Shown: piece after piece, positions 32,086 to 41,082 of the stretch
Numbering within the stretch: position 1 is the stretch's first letter
How the letters are laid out: the number at the start of each line of letters is the position of its first letter
Assembly: GCF_001648475.1 (NCBI RefSeq)
Contig: NZ_LXSQ01000028.1
Location: forward strand, 70,539-134,538
Reading direction: 5' to 3'
DNA: 64,000 nucleotides
Source: Eikenella halliae
GTDB taxonomy: Bacteria > Pseudomonadota > Gammaproteobacteria > Burkholderiales > Neisseriaceae
Translations under genes and position numbers: made by a program
The notes under the pieces: model-generated
Database searches by the model: none
The model's input: only the letters and a program-made list of their open reading frames with translations
What the model was told of the DNA's origin: nothing

Positions 32086-33288
32086 CTACAACTCAATCCC
32101 TTTCAGCTTCGCCACGGTATTGATGTCTTTATCGCCGCGCCCCGACAGGTTCACCAGAATCACTTGGTCTTTGTCCATCTTCGGCGCGTTTTCCACCGCC
32201 CAAGCTACGGCGTGGCTGGATTCCAGCGCGGGGATGATACCTTCAAAGCGGCATAGCAAATCAAACGCTTCCAAGGCTTTATCGTCATTCGCCGCATGGT
32301 ATTCCACACGGCCGATGTCGGCGAGGTGGCTGTGTTCCGGGCCGATGCCGGGGTAGTCCAACCCTGCGGACACGGAGTGCGTGCCCAAAACTTGGCCGTT
32401 TTCGTCCTGCATCAGGTAGCTGCGGAAGCCGTGCAGCACGCCGATGGGGGCTTTGCTGGTAATCGGCGCGGCGTGGTCGGGGGTGTCCGTGCCGCGTCCG
32501 CCGGCTTCCACGCCGACGAGGCGCACGTTTTCTTCGCCGATATACGGGTGGAACAGGCCGATGGCGTTCGAGCCGCCGCCGACGCAGGCCACGGCAACAT
32601 CAGGCTGACGGCCGATGGCAGCCTGCATTTGTTCTTTGGCTTCGTTGCCGATAACGCATTGGAAATCGCGCACCATTTCGGGATACGGCGCGGGGCCGGC
32701 GGCGGTGCCGATGATGTAGAAAGTGTCGTCCACGCGGGCAACCCATTCGCGCATGGCTTCGTTCATCGCGTCTTTGAGCGTGCGGCTGCCGCTGTCCACG
32801 CTGACCACGTTCGCGCCCAATAATTTCATGCGGAACACGTTCGGCGCTTGGCGGATGATGTCGTCCGCGCCCATGTAAACATGGCATTCCATGCCGAAGC
32901 GTGCGGCAACGGTGGCGGAGGCCACGCCGTGCTGACCCGCGCCGGTTTCGGCGATGACGCGTTTTTTACCCATACGGCGGGCGAGCAGCGCCTGACCGAT
33001 GGTGTTGTTTACCTTGTGTGCGCCGGTGTGGTTCAAGTCTTCGCGCTTCAGCCAGATTTGCGCGCCACCCAGATGCTCTGACAATCGCGCGGCATGGTAC
33101 ACGGGGCTGGGGCGGCCGACGTAGTGTTTCAAATCGTGGTGGAACTCTTCCCAAAACGACGGGTCGTTTTTCGCTGCTTTATAGGCATCCGCCAGCTCTT
33201 GCAAGGCGGGAATCAGGGTTTCGGAGACATAAAGTCCGCCGTGTTCGCCGAAAAAGCCCTTCTCGTCGGGGGCTTGGTAGTTTTGCAT
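32086..33288 (-). CDS. trpB: Tryptophan synthase beta chain
   Basis: The 400-residue PLP enzyme joins indole and serine. The PLP lysine lies in NHTGAHKVNN (about 87), the phosphate-binding loop is GGGSNAIG (about 232-239), and the catalytic-loop ETGAGQHGVA (about 109-118) is intact. Full length for the family. It stands alone; trpA is not in the window. The start has AAAGGACGAACC. A DUS-pair hairpin lies upstream. Confidence 0.97.
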   Translation of the reverse strand: MQNYQAPDEKGFFGEHGGLYVSETLIPALQELADAYKAAKNDPSFWEEFHHDLKHYVGRPSPVYHAARLSEHLGGAQIWLKREDLNHTGAHKVNNTIGQALLARRMGKKRVIAETGAGQHGVASATVAARFGMECHVYMGADDIIRQAPNVFRMKLLGANVVSVDSGSRTLKDAMNEAMREWVARVDDTFYIIGTAAGPAPYPEMVRDFQCVIGNEAKEQMQAAIGRQPDVAVACVGGGSNAIGLFHPYIGEENVRLVGVEAGGRGTDTPDHAAPITSKAPIGVLHGFRSYLMQDENGQVLGTHSVSAGLDYPGIGPEHSHLADIGRVEYHAANDDKALEAFDLLCRFEGIIPALESSHAVAWAVENAPKMDKDQVILVNLSGRGDKDINTVAKLKGIEL

Positions 33289-33313
33289 GGTTCGTCCTTT
33301 AGTAATGGGGTAG

Positions 33314-33353
33314 AAAGGCTACCTGAAAATGCCAAACCCGTTTCAGGTAGCCT
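33314..33353. terminator. DUS-pair hairpin between trpB and the EamA gene
   Basis: AAAGGCTACCTGAAA and TTTCAGGTAGCCTT flank a 14-base loop. It can serve as terminator for the leftward EamA transcript. Confidence 0.65.
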
Positions 33354-33384
33354 TCATGAATATGAAGGACTCCATTCTAACCGC

Positions 33385-34323
33385 TTATCCCGCGCTTTCC
33401 AAAGCCCGTTTTCTCGCCGCGCCCCATTCCGAAGCCGCAATTCCCGCCGCCACCAAGATTAAGGCCGTGAGCACATAGCCGCCCAGCCGCTCGTCTGGAA
33501 AGGCCGCCGCGCCCACCAGCGCGCCGAACACCGGCAGCAGGTTCATCGTGAGCGCCGCCCGCCCCGCGCCAATCACAATCACGCTTTCCATATAAAACAG
33601 CTTGGACAGAATTGCAATAAACACAGCAACATAAAGCAGCAACAACCAAGCCTGCCACGGCGGCAGCCGGAAGCCCCTCTCCACCCCCTCCCACACATAA
33701 AACGGCGCACTCGCCACCACCGCCGCCACGCACATCGCCCACAGCAGGCTTGCCCAATGCACCTTCGGCGCCGCACGCAACGCCAGTGAATAGCCGGCAT
33801 AAATCAAAGAAGTAGCCAATGCCAGCGCATCCCCTTGCGACAAACCCGTTTCCAGCAGCGCGGCCGGATTGCCTCGGCCCACCACCCACACCACGCCCGC
33901 AAACGACAGCCCCACCCCCAACCATTGCAGCCAATGCGCCCGCGTGCGCCAAAACAGCACCTCCGCGAGCAACACCATCACTGGAATCAGCGCCGTGATA
34001 ATCGACACATTCACCACCGCCGCCCCGCGTGCAAACGCGCTGTAGAGCACAATATTAAACAGCGCAAACCCGCTGCCGCCCACCAGCAACAGCCACAACA
34101 CACGCTGCTTGAGCACAGGCAGATCCTCCCGAATCCGCGCGCGGAACAGCCACGAAAGCAGCAAAGCCGCCAGCACCCAGCGCCAAAACGTAAATTCATC
34201 AGGCGAAAGCCAAGCCTTGCCCAGCTTGCCCGCCACATTGCTCGTGGCCCAGAACGCCGGTGCCAAAAACAGCATCACATAAGGGTGCGGCAGGCCGTTT
34301 GCCTGCCAAATACGGAAACGCAT
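33385..34323 (-). CDS. EamA-family (DMT) transporter under a TPP riboswitch
   Basis: This 312-residue membrane protein has about ten helices in two EamA repeats (about 15-145 and 160-300). The family exports or imports small metabolites, and substrate cannot be read from sequence. A TPP riboswitch with terminator lies directly upstream on the same strand, so expression should rise when thiamine pyrophosphate is scarce. That points to uptake of thiamine or a precursor. The start has AGAGGA seven bases upstream. Confidence 0.88.
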   Translation of the reverse strand: MRFRIWQANGLPHPYVMLFLAPAFWATSNVAGKLGKAWLSPDEFTFWRWVLAALLLSWLFRARIREDLPVLKQRVLWLLLVGGSGFALFNIVLYSAFARGAAVVNVSIITALIPVMVLLAEVLFWRTRAHWLQWLGVGLSFAGVVWVVGRGNPAALLETGLSQGDALALATSLIYAGYSLALRAAPKVHWASLLWAMCVAAVVASAPFYVWEGVERGFRLPPWQAWLLLLYVAVFIAILSKLFYMESVIVIGAGRAALTMNLLPVFGALVGAAAFPDERLGGYVLTALILVAAGIAASEWGAARKRALESAG

Positions 34324-34444
34324 GGTTTAATCCTCTTGCAACAGCCCGCCGCTACCGTCGGAAGGCTACCTGAAAAATATTTACTGCGAAAACACAGTTG
34401 CTTACAGGCGAAGATTGCATGCCATGCTCAGGACGGCAGGCAAC

Positions 34445-34470
34445 AAAAAACGCCCCGATAAATCGGAGCG
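34445..34470 (-). terminator. Expression-platform terminator of the TPP riboswitch
   Basis: On the reverse strand CGCTCCGAT and ATCGGGGCG form a nine-pair stem with a two-base loop, followed by TTTTTTG. A second hairpin (34486-34507, GCGGCAGAA stem) lies between aptamer and terminator and may be part of the switch. Confidence 0.82.
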
Positions 34471-34551
34471 CATCATCACGTTGCCGCGGCAGAATCCGTT
34501 CTGCCGCCTGCGGCCAATCAAACCGGGCAGTATCCCGCCCAAACCGGCCGC

Positions 34552-34627
34552 GAGTTCCCTCCGCCGGCATTAACCGGTTCAGGTGCAACGGGTATGTTCT
34601 CAGCCGCGCAAGGCGGCACCCCGACTC
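34552..34627 (-). promoter_or_regulatory. TPP (THI-box) riboswitch aptamer
   Basis: Reading the reverse strand, the THI-box landmarks appear in order: GGGGTGCC, then GGCTGAGA, then ATACCCGTTGCACCTGAACC, then GGTTAATGCCGGCGGAGGGA, closed by a GAGT/ACTC stem. This binds thiamine pyrophosphate. It controls the EamA gene 230 bases downstream. Confidence 0.93.
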
Positions 34628-34659
34628 AAGGGGGCAGATTATAGCCCTGGGTAACGGCT

Positions 34660-34810
34660 TTGAGTAGGCTGCCTTTTCAGGTAGCCCGAAAGAAGGGATG
34701 GGCTACCTGAAAAACGGTGGGCTTATCAACCCAGCCTGCTCTCTATTGCCTTTTCAGGTAGCCTGAAAGGGGAGTGCAGGCAGCAAGTGTTTTCCTGCCC
34801 ATTTAAAGAA
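34660..34810. other. DUS cluster between riboswitch and the next gene
   Basis: Three uptake words occur within 80 bases (about 34675, 34707 and 34754) in alternating orientation. No gene is present. Confidence 0.55.
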
Positions 34811-35536
34811 TCAAGTATTTGGTACGGCCGTAATATGGCTCAGTTTCCCTTTTTCATCATAATGCAGCACGGATACAAATTCGGCACGCTCGCGCCCCAA
34901 ATTCTGCTTTCGTACACTATCATGGTAATGTACGGTTTGAACAACGTACTTTAATTGTTTGTTTGCATCATATACGAATGCACTGGTGTAATAACCAAGA
35001 TGGTAATTAATACCAACTGAAACTTGCACGGTATCCGATAACCAGAAAAAATCTTCCACAGCCAGAACTTCAAAACGCGAAAATTGATTCCTATAAGGAA
35101 AAGTAAGGCAATTGTTTTGTAATAATTCAAAATGCCTATAACGGATACCAAATCTGGTTATCTTTTCATTTTCATAAATGTAGCATGATAGGATTTCATC
35201 CGCGTCATCTTGCAATGGGTTGATGTCCAATAATAATTTTTCGCCGCAGAAACCATAACTGTCATAACCTCGTTTTGCTTCCTCTGCCAATGAAATAAAC
35301 GGTTTTTTCAATAATCTTGGCGTTTTAAATCCTTGCCCCATCAGTTCCATGATGTATGGCGTAGGATAGGCGGCAGTGCCATTTTTAGCAATTTTCCAAG
35401 ATGTTACCTGAGTAAACGTTTTTTCAACAATCGCTTTTAATTCCTCAGGGTGGTCTTGATAATATTTGTAGCGCTCAAATAGCGAATCGTAGCATGCTTT
35501 GATTTCAGGAATGGATTGAATTTGGGATAAATACAT
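34811..35536 (-). CDS. Hypothetical AT-rich protein (241 aa)
   Basis: The protein begins MYLSQIQSIPEIKACYDSLF and has a beta-rich second half (YHLGYYTSAFVYDANKQLKY, FVSVLHYDEKGKLSHI). I recognise no family. It is more AT-rich than adjacent genes, suggesting acquisition. The ATG at 35536 has GGAGCCCTT before it; the longer frame has no such site. It could be another orphan immunity-type protein but nothing proves that. Confidence 0.65.
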   Translation of the reverse strand: MYLSQIQSIPEIKACYDSLFERYKYYQDHPEELKAIVEKTFTQVTSWKIAKNGTAAYPTPYIMELMGQGFKTPRLLKKPFISLAEEAKRGYDSYGFCGEKLLLDINPLQDDADEILSCYIYENEKITRFGIRYRHFELLQNNCLTFPYRNQFSRFEVLAVEDFFWLSDTVQVSVGINYHLGYYTSAFVYDANKQLKYVVQTVHYHDSVRKQNLGRERAEFVSVLHYDEKGKLSHITAVPNT

Positions 35537-35698
35537 AAGGGCTCCGTGTTTAACAGATTGTTTTGAATTGCTTCTAATGGCCATATTTTTTCTTGGTGGC
35601 AAGATTAGGTTGGATTAGCCGTTGGTGTAACCAAACTATGCCTGCCGTCCTTCCAATTTTCAGGTAGCCTCAAGCCGCCTTGAAGGGCTACCTGAAAA

Positions 35699-36283
35699 CT
35701 ATACCAATCCTGCCATCTCGAAAAACGCCCGATATGCCGCTGCCTTTTTCTGCAAACTCAGCGGATACGCCCGCGAGGTGGAAGGCAGGCGGGTGAGGGT
35801 AAGATGCCGATCGGCCAAAGTGAAGGGCAGCGTTTCGCCGGTTTTCGGCATTTTTGGCGCATCGGGCAGCAGGGAGAGCAGCACTTCGGTGGCCTTGCCG
35901 CCGGTGGTGCATATATGGCGGCAGTGCGGCAGCCGGGCGAGTACGGCGGGCAAATCCACGGTTTCCACCACGCGCAGGAATTTGTCGGAGGCGTTGTCTT
36001 GCTCGCGCACGGCTTTGAGCACGGTGGGGCAGGAGGCGATGCCGCGCTCGTGCAGGAAGGCTTTGATTTTTTCCGCGTCAAATGCTTTTTCGCCTATTTT
36101 TTGGAAGTGCGCGGCATCGTTGAAGAACACAAGCCCGTACACGCGCCACATGTCGTTGATGAAATTGGGATAGTGAAACTGCATGGCGTGCTTTTCCGCC
36201 TTGGGCGGGAAGGTGCCCATCATCATCACGGTGGCTTTAGGCGGCAGCAGGGCGGGGAAGGGGTGGCTTTCGATTTCGGGCAT
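35699..36283 (-). CDS. Uracil-DNA glycosylase-family protein
   Basis: The 194-residue protein has the segment MMGTFPPKAEKHAMQFHYPN (about 20-39), comparable to motif 1 of the uracil-DNA glycosylase superfamily, and RLPSTSRAYPLSLQKKAAAY near the end in the place of motif 2. It probably excises damaged or mismatched bases. The exact subfamily is not clear. Confidence 0.72.
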   Translation of the reverse strand: MPEIESHPFPALLPPKATVMMMGTFPPKAEKHAMQFHYPNFINDMWRVYGLVFFNDAAHFQKIGEKAFDAEKIKAFLHERGIASCPTVLKAVREQDNASDKFLRVVETVDLPAVLARLPHCRHICTTGGKATEVLLSLLPDAPKMPKTGETLPFTLADRHLTLTRLPSTSRAYPLSLQKKAAAYRAFFEMAGLV

Positions 36284-36427
36284 GGCGGCAAGGCATATAG
36301 TTTCGGGGGTTTCATTATAAAACGAATAAAGGCGTGGGCCGTTCGATTTTTCCCGCTGGCTATGGTAAAGTGGCAGGCAAGATAAAAAGTTTGTTCAACC
36401 CTTAACCAACCCGAAAGCGAGAAAATA

Positions 36428-36646
36428 ATGTTCCCCGAATACCGCGACCTCATCAGCCAGCTCAAACAATCCGACAAACGCTTCGCCCGCCTGTTCGACG
36501 AACACAACGAGCTGGACGAAAAAATCGCCAACTTGGCCAAAAACCCGATTACCGGCAATCTGGAAGAAGTGGAAGTGTTGAAAAAACAGAAATTGCAGCT
36601 GAAAGACCAGCTTTATCAGATTCTGAAACAGCACGACCATAAATAA
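36428..36646 (+). CDS. YdcH-like DUF465 protein
   Basis: The 72-residue helical protein (RLFDEHNELDEKIANLAKNP, then VLKKQKLQLKDQLYQIL) matches the small DUF465/YdcH family. Function is not established. A DUS-pair hairpin (36669-36731) follows. Confidence 0.85.
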   Translation: MFPEYRDLISQLKQSDKRFARLFDEHNELDEKIANLAKNPITGNLEEVEVLKKQKLQLKDQLYQILKQHDHK

Positions 36647-36668
36647 AGCCTGATTCGCCCCAAAAAAC

Positions 36669-36731
36669 GGAGGCTACCTGAAAATGCAGCGCGGCAGGAT
36701 TTCTGCGCCGCCGGCGTTTTCAGGTAGCCTC
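36669..36731. terminator. DUS-pair hairpin after the DUF465 gene
   Basis: GGAGGCTACCTGAAAA and TTTTCAGGTAGCCTCC are perfect complements flanking a 31-base loop with a smaller inner stem. Confidence 0.6.
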
Positions 36732-36885
36732 CTGCTTTACAAACCCTGCTGTTTCCATACAGATAAATACAAAAACTGGACATTTCCCCCACTATCGCCG
36801 AAAATGCGCATCTTGCCCTACCGGCGGCAAAGCGCGTTTTCAGGCGCGATTATTCATTTCAACCGAATTTAAACTGCCCTCCAGC

Positions 36886-37341
36886 ATGAAACCCGCCATC
36901 CTCGTTATGCACGGCCCCAACCTCAATCTTTTGGGGCGGCGCGAACCGGAAATCTACGGCTGCACCACCCTTGCCGACATCAATGCCGGCCTGCAGGCGC
37001 GCGCCGAAGCCGCCGGTTTTGCCTTTGAAGCCGTGCAGAGCAATGCCGAAGCCGTGCTGGTGGAGCGTGCCCAGGCGGCCATGGCCGACCATACCGCCTT
37101 CATCATCATCAACCCGGCCGCCTACACCCACACCAGTGTCGCCCTGCGCGATGCGCTCGCCGCCGCCGGCAAACCCTTTATCGAAGTCCACCTCTCCAAC
37201 GTGCACGCCCGCGAGCCCTTCCGCCGCCATTCCTATTTTTCCGATTTGGCGCAGGGCGTGATTTGCGGGCTGGGCGCACACGGCTACACTGCCGCGCTGG
37301 ATTTCGCCATTGAATACTTGCAACAAAAACAGGCCGGCTAA
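36886..37341 (+). CDS. aroQ: Type II 3-dehydroquinate dehydratase
   Basis: The 151-residue enzyme of the shikimate pathway has all signature segments: MHGPNLNLLGRREPEIYG (active-site Tyr), IINPAAYTHTSVALRDAL, and EVHLSNVHAREPFRRHSYFS (catalytic His). It precedes accB by 36 bases, the aroQ-accB-accC arrangement common in proteobacteria. Confidence 0.97.
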   Translation: MKPAILVMHGPNLNLLGRREPEIYGCTTLADINAGLQARAEAAGFAFEAVQSNAEAVLVERAQAAMADHTAFIIINPAAYTHTSVALRDALAAAGKPFIEVHLSNVHAREPFRRHSYFSDLAQGVICGLGAHGYTAALDFAIEYLQQKQAG

Positions 37342-37377
37342 AGCCCGGCTCCGAATCCCTTAAAAGGACCTCTGATT

Positions 37378-37839
37378 ATGGATTTACGCAAACTCAAAAA
37401 ACTCATCGACTTGGTGGAAGAATCCGGCATTGCCGAGATTGAAGTAACCGAAGGCGAAGAAAAAGTGCGCATCACCCGCTCGCTGGCCGCCCCGCAGCCC
37501 GTGTATGCCGCCGCGCCTGCCGTGGCCGCCGCTCCGGCTCCCGCCGCTGCCGCAGCCGCGCCCGTTGCAGCCGAAGGCGCGCCTGCCGCCCCCGCCCGCG
37601 ATTTGAGCAAAGCGCAAACCTCGCCCATGGTGGGCACTTTCTACCGCGCCCCCGGCCCGAACGCGCCGGTGTTTGTGGAAGTGGGCCAGAGCGTGAACGC
37701 CGGCGACACCTTGTGCATCATCGAAGCCATGAAGCTGATGAACGAAATCGAAGCCGAACGCAGCGGCGTGGTGAAAGAAATTCTGGTGGAAAACGGCCAG
37801 CCGGTAGAGTTTGGCGAGCCGCTGTTTATCATCGAATAA
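37378..37839 (+). CDS. accB: Acetyl-CoA carboxylase biotin carboxyl carrier protein
   Basis: This 153-residue carrier has an N-terminal helical part (1-35), an Ala/Pro linker (about 40-75) and the biotinyl domain with EAMKLMNEI, whose Lys carries biotin. It delivers carboxybiotin in the first step of fatty-acid synthesis. It lies between aroQ and accC with a DUS-pair hairpin in the gap. Confidence 0.97.
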   Translation: MDLRKLKKLIDLVEESGIAEIEVTEGEEKVRITRSLAAPQPVYAAAPAVAAAPAPAAAAAAPVAAEGAPAAPARDLSKAQTSPMVGTFYRAPGPNAPVFVEVGQSVNAGDTLCIIEAMKLMNEIEAERSGVVKEILVENGQPVEFGEPLFIIE

Positions 37840-37840
37840 T

Positions 37841-37883
37841 TTTTCAGGTAGCCTCCTGCTGCGGCATAAAGGCTACCTGAAAA
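37841..37883. repeat. Inverted DUS pair between accB and accC
   Basis: TTTTCAGGTAGCC and GGCTACCTGAAAA flank a 17-base loop. No T-run follows, so it is more likely a hairpin that tunes the accB/accC ratio than a full stop. Confidence 0.6.
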
Positions 37884-37899
37884 CCATAAGGCAAAGATT

Positions 37900-39279
37900 A
37901 TGCTGAAAAAAATCCTCATCGCCAACCGTGGCGAAATCGCCCTGCGCGTATTGCGCGCCTGCCGCGAAATGGGCATCGCCACCGTGGCCGTGCATTCCAC
38001 TGCCGACAACGACAGCCTGCACGTTAAGCTGGCCGACGAATCCGTCTGCATCGGTCCCGCCCCCTCTGCGCAGAGCTATCTGCACATTCCTTCCATCATC
38101 GCCGCCGCCGAAGTAACCGGCGCCGACGCCGTCCACCCCGGCTACGGCTTCCTAGCCGAAAACGACCGCTTTGCCGAGCAGGTGGAAGAATCCGGCTTCA
38201 TCTTCATCGGCCCGCGTGCCGAAACCATCCGCCTGATGGGCGACAAAGTGTCCGCCAAAAAAGCCATGCTCGAATCCGGCGTGCCCTGCGTGCCCGGTTC
38301 GGACGGTGCGCTTTCCGACGACCCCGACGAAATCCTGCAAACCGCCGATCGCGTGGGCTACCCCGTGATCATCAAAGCCTCCGGCGGCGGCGGCGGGCGC
38401 GGCATGCGCGTGGTGGAAAAGAAAGAAGACCTGATTAAGGCCGTGGAAATGACCAAGGCCGAAGCCGAGGCCGCCTTCGGCAACCCGATGGTGTATATGG
38501 AACGCTTCCTGCAACGCCCGCGCCACGTGGAAGTGCAGGTGCTGGCCGACGAGCACGGTAACGCCATTTATCTGGGCGAGCGCGACTGTTCCATGCAACG
38601 CCGCCACCAAAAGGTAATCGAAGAAGCGCCTGCGCCCGGCATCACCGCCAAAGAGCGCGAGAAAATCGGCAAAGCCTGCGTGGCCGCCTGCAAACGCATC
38701 GGCTACCGCGGCGCCGGCACGTTTGAATTTCTGTATGAAGACGGCGAATTCTTCTTCATCGAAATGAATACCCGCGTGCAGGTGGAACACCCCGTAACCG
38801 AGCTGATTACCGGCATCGACATCGTGCAGGAACAGCTGCGCATCGCCGCCGGGCTGCCGCTGCAATACAAACAGAAAGACGTGGTGATCCAAGGCCATGC
38901 CTTCGAGTGCCGCATCAACGCCGAAGACCCCTACAGCTTCATCCCCAGCCCGGGCTGCATCACCAGCTGCCATCTGCCCGGCGGCTTCGGTGTGCGCGTG
39001 GACAGTCACATCTACCAGGGCTACCGCATCCCGCCGAACTACGACAGCCTCATCGGCAAAATCTGCGTGTATGGCAAAAACCGCGAGCAGGCCATAGCCA
39101 AAATGCGCGTTGCCCTCTCCGAGCTCACCGTGAGCGGTATCAAAACCAATGCCCCGCTGCACGACGACCTGTTCCGCGACCCCGGCTTCGCCAAAGGCGG
39201 CGTGAGCATCCATTATCTGGAGCACTGGCTGGAAGAGCGCAAAGCCCGGCTGCAAGCTGAGAAGCAGGCTGAAAAATAG
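37900..39279 (+). CDS. accC: Acetyl-CoA carboxylase biotin carboxylase subunit
   Basis: The 459-residue ATP-grasp enzyme carboxylates biotin on AccB. The glycine-rich ATP loop (KASGGGGGRGMRVV, about 159-172), catalytic segment EMNTRVQVEHPVTE (about 288-301) and the N-terminal KKILIANRGEIALRV are intact. Length is normal. A DUS-pair terminator follows at 39301. Confidence 0.98.
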   Translation: MLKKILIANRGEIALRVLRACREMGIATVAVHSTADNDSLHVKLADESVCIGPAPSAQSYLHIPSIIAAAEVTGADAVHPGYGFLAENDRFAEQVEESGFIFIGPRAETIRLMGDKVSAKKAMLESGVPCVPGSDGALSDDPDEILQTADRVGYPVIIKASGGGGGRGMRVVEKKEDLIKAVEMTKAEAEAAFGNPMVYMERFLQRPRHVEVQVLADEHGNAIYLGERDCSMQRRHQKVIEEAPAPGITAKEREKIGKACVAACKRIGYRGAGTFEFLYEDGEFFFIEMNTRVQVEHPVTELITGIDIVQEQLRIAAGLPLQYKQKDVVIQGHAFECRINAEDPYSFIPSPGCITSCHLPGGFGVRVDSHIYQGYRIPPNYDSLIGKICVYGKNREQAIAKMRVALSELTVSGIKTNAPLHDDLFRDPGFAKGGVSIHYLEHWLEERKARLQAEKQAEK

Positions 39280-39300
39280 TTTGTTGTGATCAGATGAATA

Positions 39301-39331
39301 AAGGCTACCTGAAATGTTCAGGTAGCCTTTT
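39301..39331. terminator. DUS-pair terminator after accC
   Basis: AAGGCTACCTGAA and TTCAGGTAGCCTT with a short ATG loop, then TTCCTT. Confidence 0.8.
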
Positions 39332-39342
39332 CCTTAATCTGC

Positions 39343-39816
39343 TTAGTGGAAGATGACATCGTCTTCATCATCCTGAAACAGGAATTGCGCGATGAAATTG
39401 TAGAAATCTCTACGCGGCTTCCAGTTGTTTTTCAGCAGCACACTACCTTGCGGCGTGTCGATGCGGGCATGCATAAACGAGCCGGGCGATTCGATTTGCG
39501 AGAATTTGGATTGAATGCCGCGAATTTCCCGATACACCACAACATGTTCTTTAAACAGGGTTTGCAGGATAAAGCCGTGTTCGTACAGCGTGAGGCGCGA
39601 CCTAAACTGCCCCGCCACATAAATGCCATACCAAGCGATGAACAAGATGTTAAACCAGCCCACAACATTGGCCGGGTCGCCTGAGGCGCGGATGTCTTTG
39701 CCTATGCCCGCATTCAGGATAAACATCAGCAGCAGGAAGATAATGGTGGCGAGAAAGGTCCAAGTGAGGGTGTGGCGGAAGGTGGCGAGCTGCCGGCCCA
39801 GTTTGCGGTGGCGCAT
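39343..39816 (-). CDS. Two-helix membrane protein, PH-like C-terminal part
   Basis: The 157-residue protein has two hydrophobic segments (about 19-36 and 50-66), then a beta-rich soluble part (SRLTLYEHGFILQTLFKEHV, QGSVLLKNNWKPRRDFYNFI) resembling YcxB-like PH-type domains. Function unknown. It converges on accC with the DUS-pair terminator between them. Confidence 0.72.
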   Translation of the reverse strand: MRHRKLGRQLATFRHTLTWTFLATIIFLLLMFILNAGIGKDIRASGDPANVVGWFNILFIAWYGIYVAGQFRSRLTLYEHGFILQTLFKEHVVVYREIRGIQSKFSQIESPGSFMHARIDTPQGSVLLKNNWKPRRDFYNFIAQFLFQDDEDDVIFH

Positions 39817-40116
39817 GGTGTGTGTTCCGTTAGGTTTATAAAGAGACGGATTGTAATATAAATAGCCAATATCTACCTGTTTTCAAGGCTTTCTATATTT
39901 TCAGGTAGCCTGTAAGCAACAAATTCAAACAAAATATGAACAAATATTATCAAGCTGCCCGCCGCCGCCTAGGCTGCCTGAAATTACCCCGGCCGCCGCG
40001 TGTTACAATAGCCGCCCTTTCCCGCCGGAATCAGGCGCATACCTTTTAACTCCGTTGAAGCGAATGCTTTCAGGTAGCCCTTTCGGCTTTCCACATCATG
40101 CAAAGAAAGTTACCCC
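39817..40116. other. Gene-free stretch with DUS and 36-base repeat
   Basis: It contains an uptake word (39899), one of the AGGCTGCCTGAA dialect (39969) and the repeat at 40044-40079. The S49 peptidase promoter is probably in the AT-rich part near 39850-39950. Confidence 0.5.
40044..40079. repeat. DUS-linked 36-base repeat (reference copy)
   Basis: TTTTAACTCCGTTGAAGC, a short variable part, then GCTTTCAGGTAGCC. The right end is the uptake word. Related copies are at 31987, 41192 and 43637, and in reverse at 30361 and 26593. Confidence 0.7.
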
Positions 40117-41082
40117 ATGAAACACATCATCCGCCGCAATAGCGAGCCCAACAGCGGCAACTGGGAGCGCGACACGCTGGAAAAACTCCTGCTCGAAGCC
40201 TACCGCGAGCAGCGCCGCGCCCGTATTTGGAAGCTCATTTTCCGCCTGCTGCTCATCGCCTTTCTGGCACTCTATTTGTTTGCCGTTTTCGGCAAGATGG
40301 GCAGCCTCAACCCCGCCTCCGCCGAGCCGCACACTGCCGTCATCCGACTCGAAGGCGCGATTACCGCCGGAGAAAACCAGGCCGGCAAACTGCGCCAGGG
40401 TTTGGAAGCCGCCTATAAAAACAAACAGGTGCGCGGCATCATCATCCGTGCCAACAGCCCCGGCGGCTCGCCCGTGGTATCCGGCGTGGCCTACCGCGAA
40501 ATCCGCCGCCTGCGCGCCGAGCATCCCGGCATCCCCGTGTATGTGGTGGCCGAAGACATGTGTGCCTCCGGCTGCTACTACATCGCCGCCGCCGCCGATA
40601 AAATCTATGCCGACCAATCCAGCATCGTCGGCAGCATCGGCGTGGTTGGCAGCGGCTTCGACCTCACCGGCCTGATGCGCAATATGGGCATCCAGCGCCG
40701 CCAGCGCACCGCCGGCAGCAACAAAGGCATGGGCGACCCCTTCAGCCCGGAGACCCCCGAGCAAACCGCCATCTGGCAAGGCATGCTGGACGACATCCAC
40801 CAGCAGTTCATCAAAGCCGTGCGCGACGGGCGCGGCAAACGCCTGAACGAAGCGGATAATCCCGACCTGTTCAGTGGCCGCGTGTACACCGGCAACGAAG
40901 CGCTCAAAACCGGCCTCATCGACGGTCTGGGCGACATCTACAGCGTATCGCGCGACATCATCAAAGCCCCCGAGCTGGTGGACTACACCCCTGCCGACGA
41001 CATCAGCCGCCTGTTCGGCAAAGGCGTGGGCACCAGCGTGCGCCAAGGCCTGCAGGAAGTGTCGCAGGAACAGCTTTGGTAG
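40117..41082 (+). CDS. S49-family membrane peptidase (SppA-like)
   Basis: The 321-residue protein has one N-terminal membrane helix (about 40-60) and a ClpP-like S49 domain with GIIIRANSPGGSPVVSGVAY (about 108-127) and MCASGCYYIAAAADKIYADQ (about 148-167, with the nucleophile Ser). It should cut membrane-bound signal peptides. This is the short, single-domain form rather than the 67-kDa enzyme of E. coli. Confidence 0.9.
   Translation: MKHIIRRNSEPNSGNWERDTLEKLLLEAYREQRRARIWKLIFRLLLIAFLALYLFAVFGKMGSLNPASAEPHTAVIRLEGAITAGENQAGKLRQGLEAAYKNKQVRGIIIRANSPGGSPVVSGVAYREIRRLRAEHPGIPVYVVAEDMCASGCYYIAAAADKIYADQSSIVGSIGVVGSGFDLTGLMRNMGIQRRQRTAGSNKGMGDPFSPETPEQTAIWQGMLDDIHQQFIKAVRDGRGKRLNEADNPDLFSGRVYTGNEALKTGLIDGLGDIYSVSRDIIKAPELVDYTPADDISRLFGKGVGTSVRQGLQEVSQEQLW

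Noticed and set aside
34352..34667. Short open frames in both directions over the TPP riboswitch
   Set aside because: The structured RNA explains the conservation; the frames have no starts with ribosome-binding sites.
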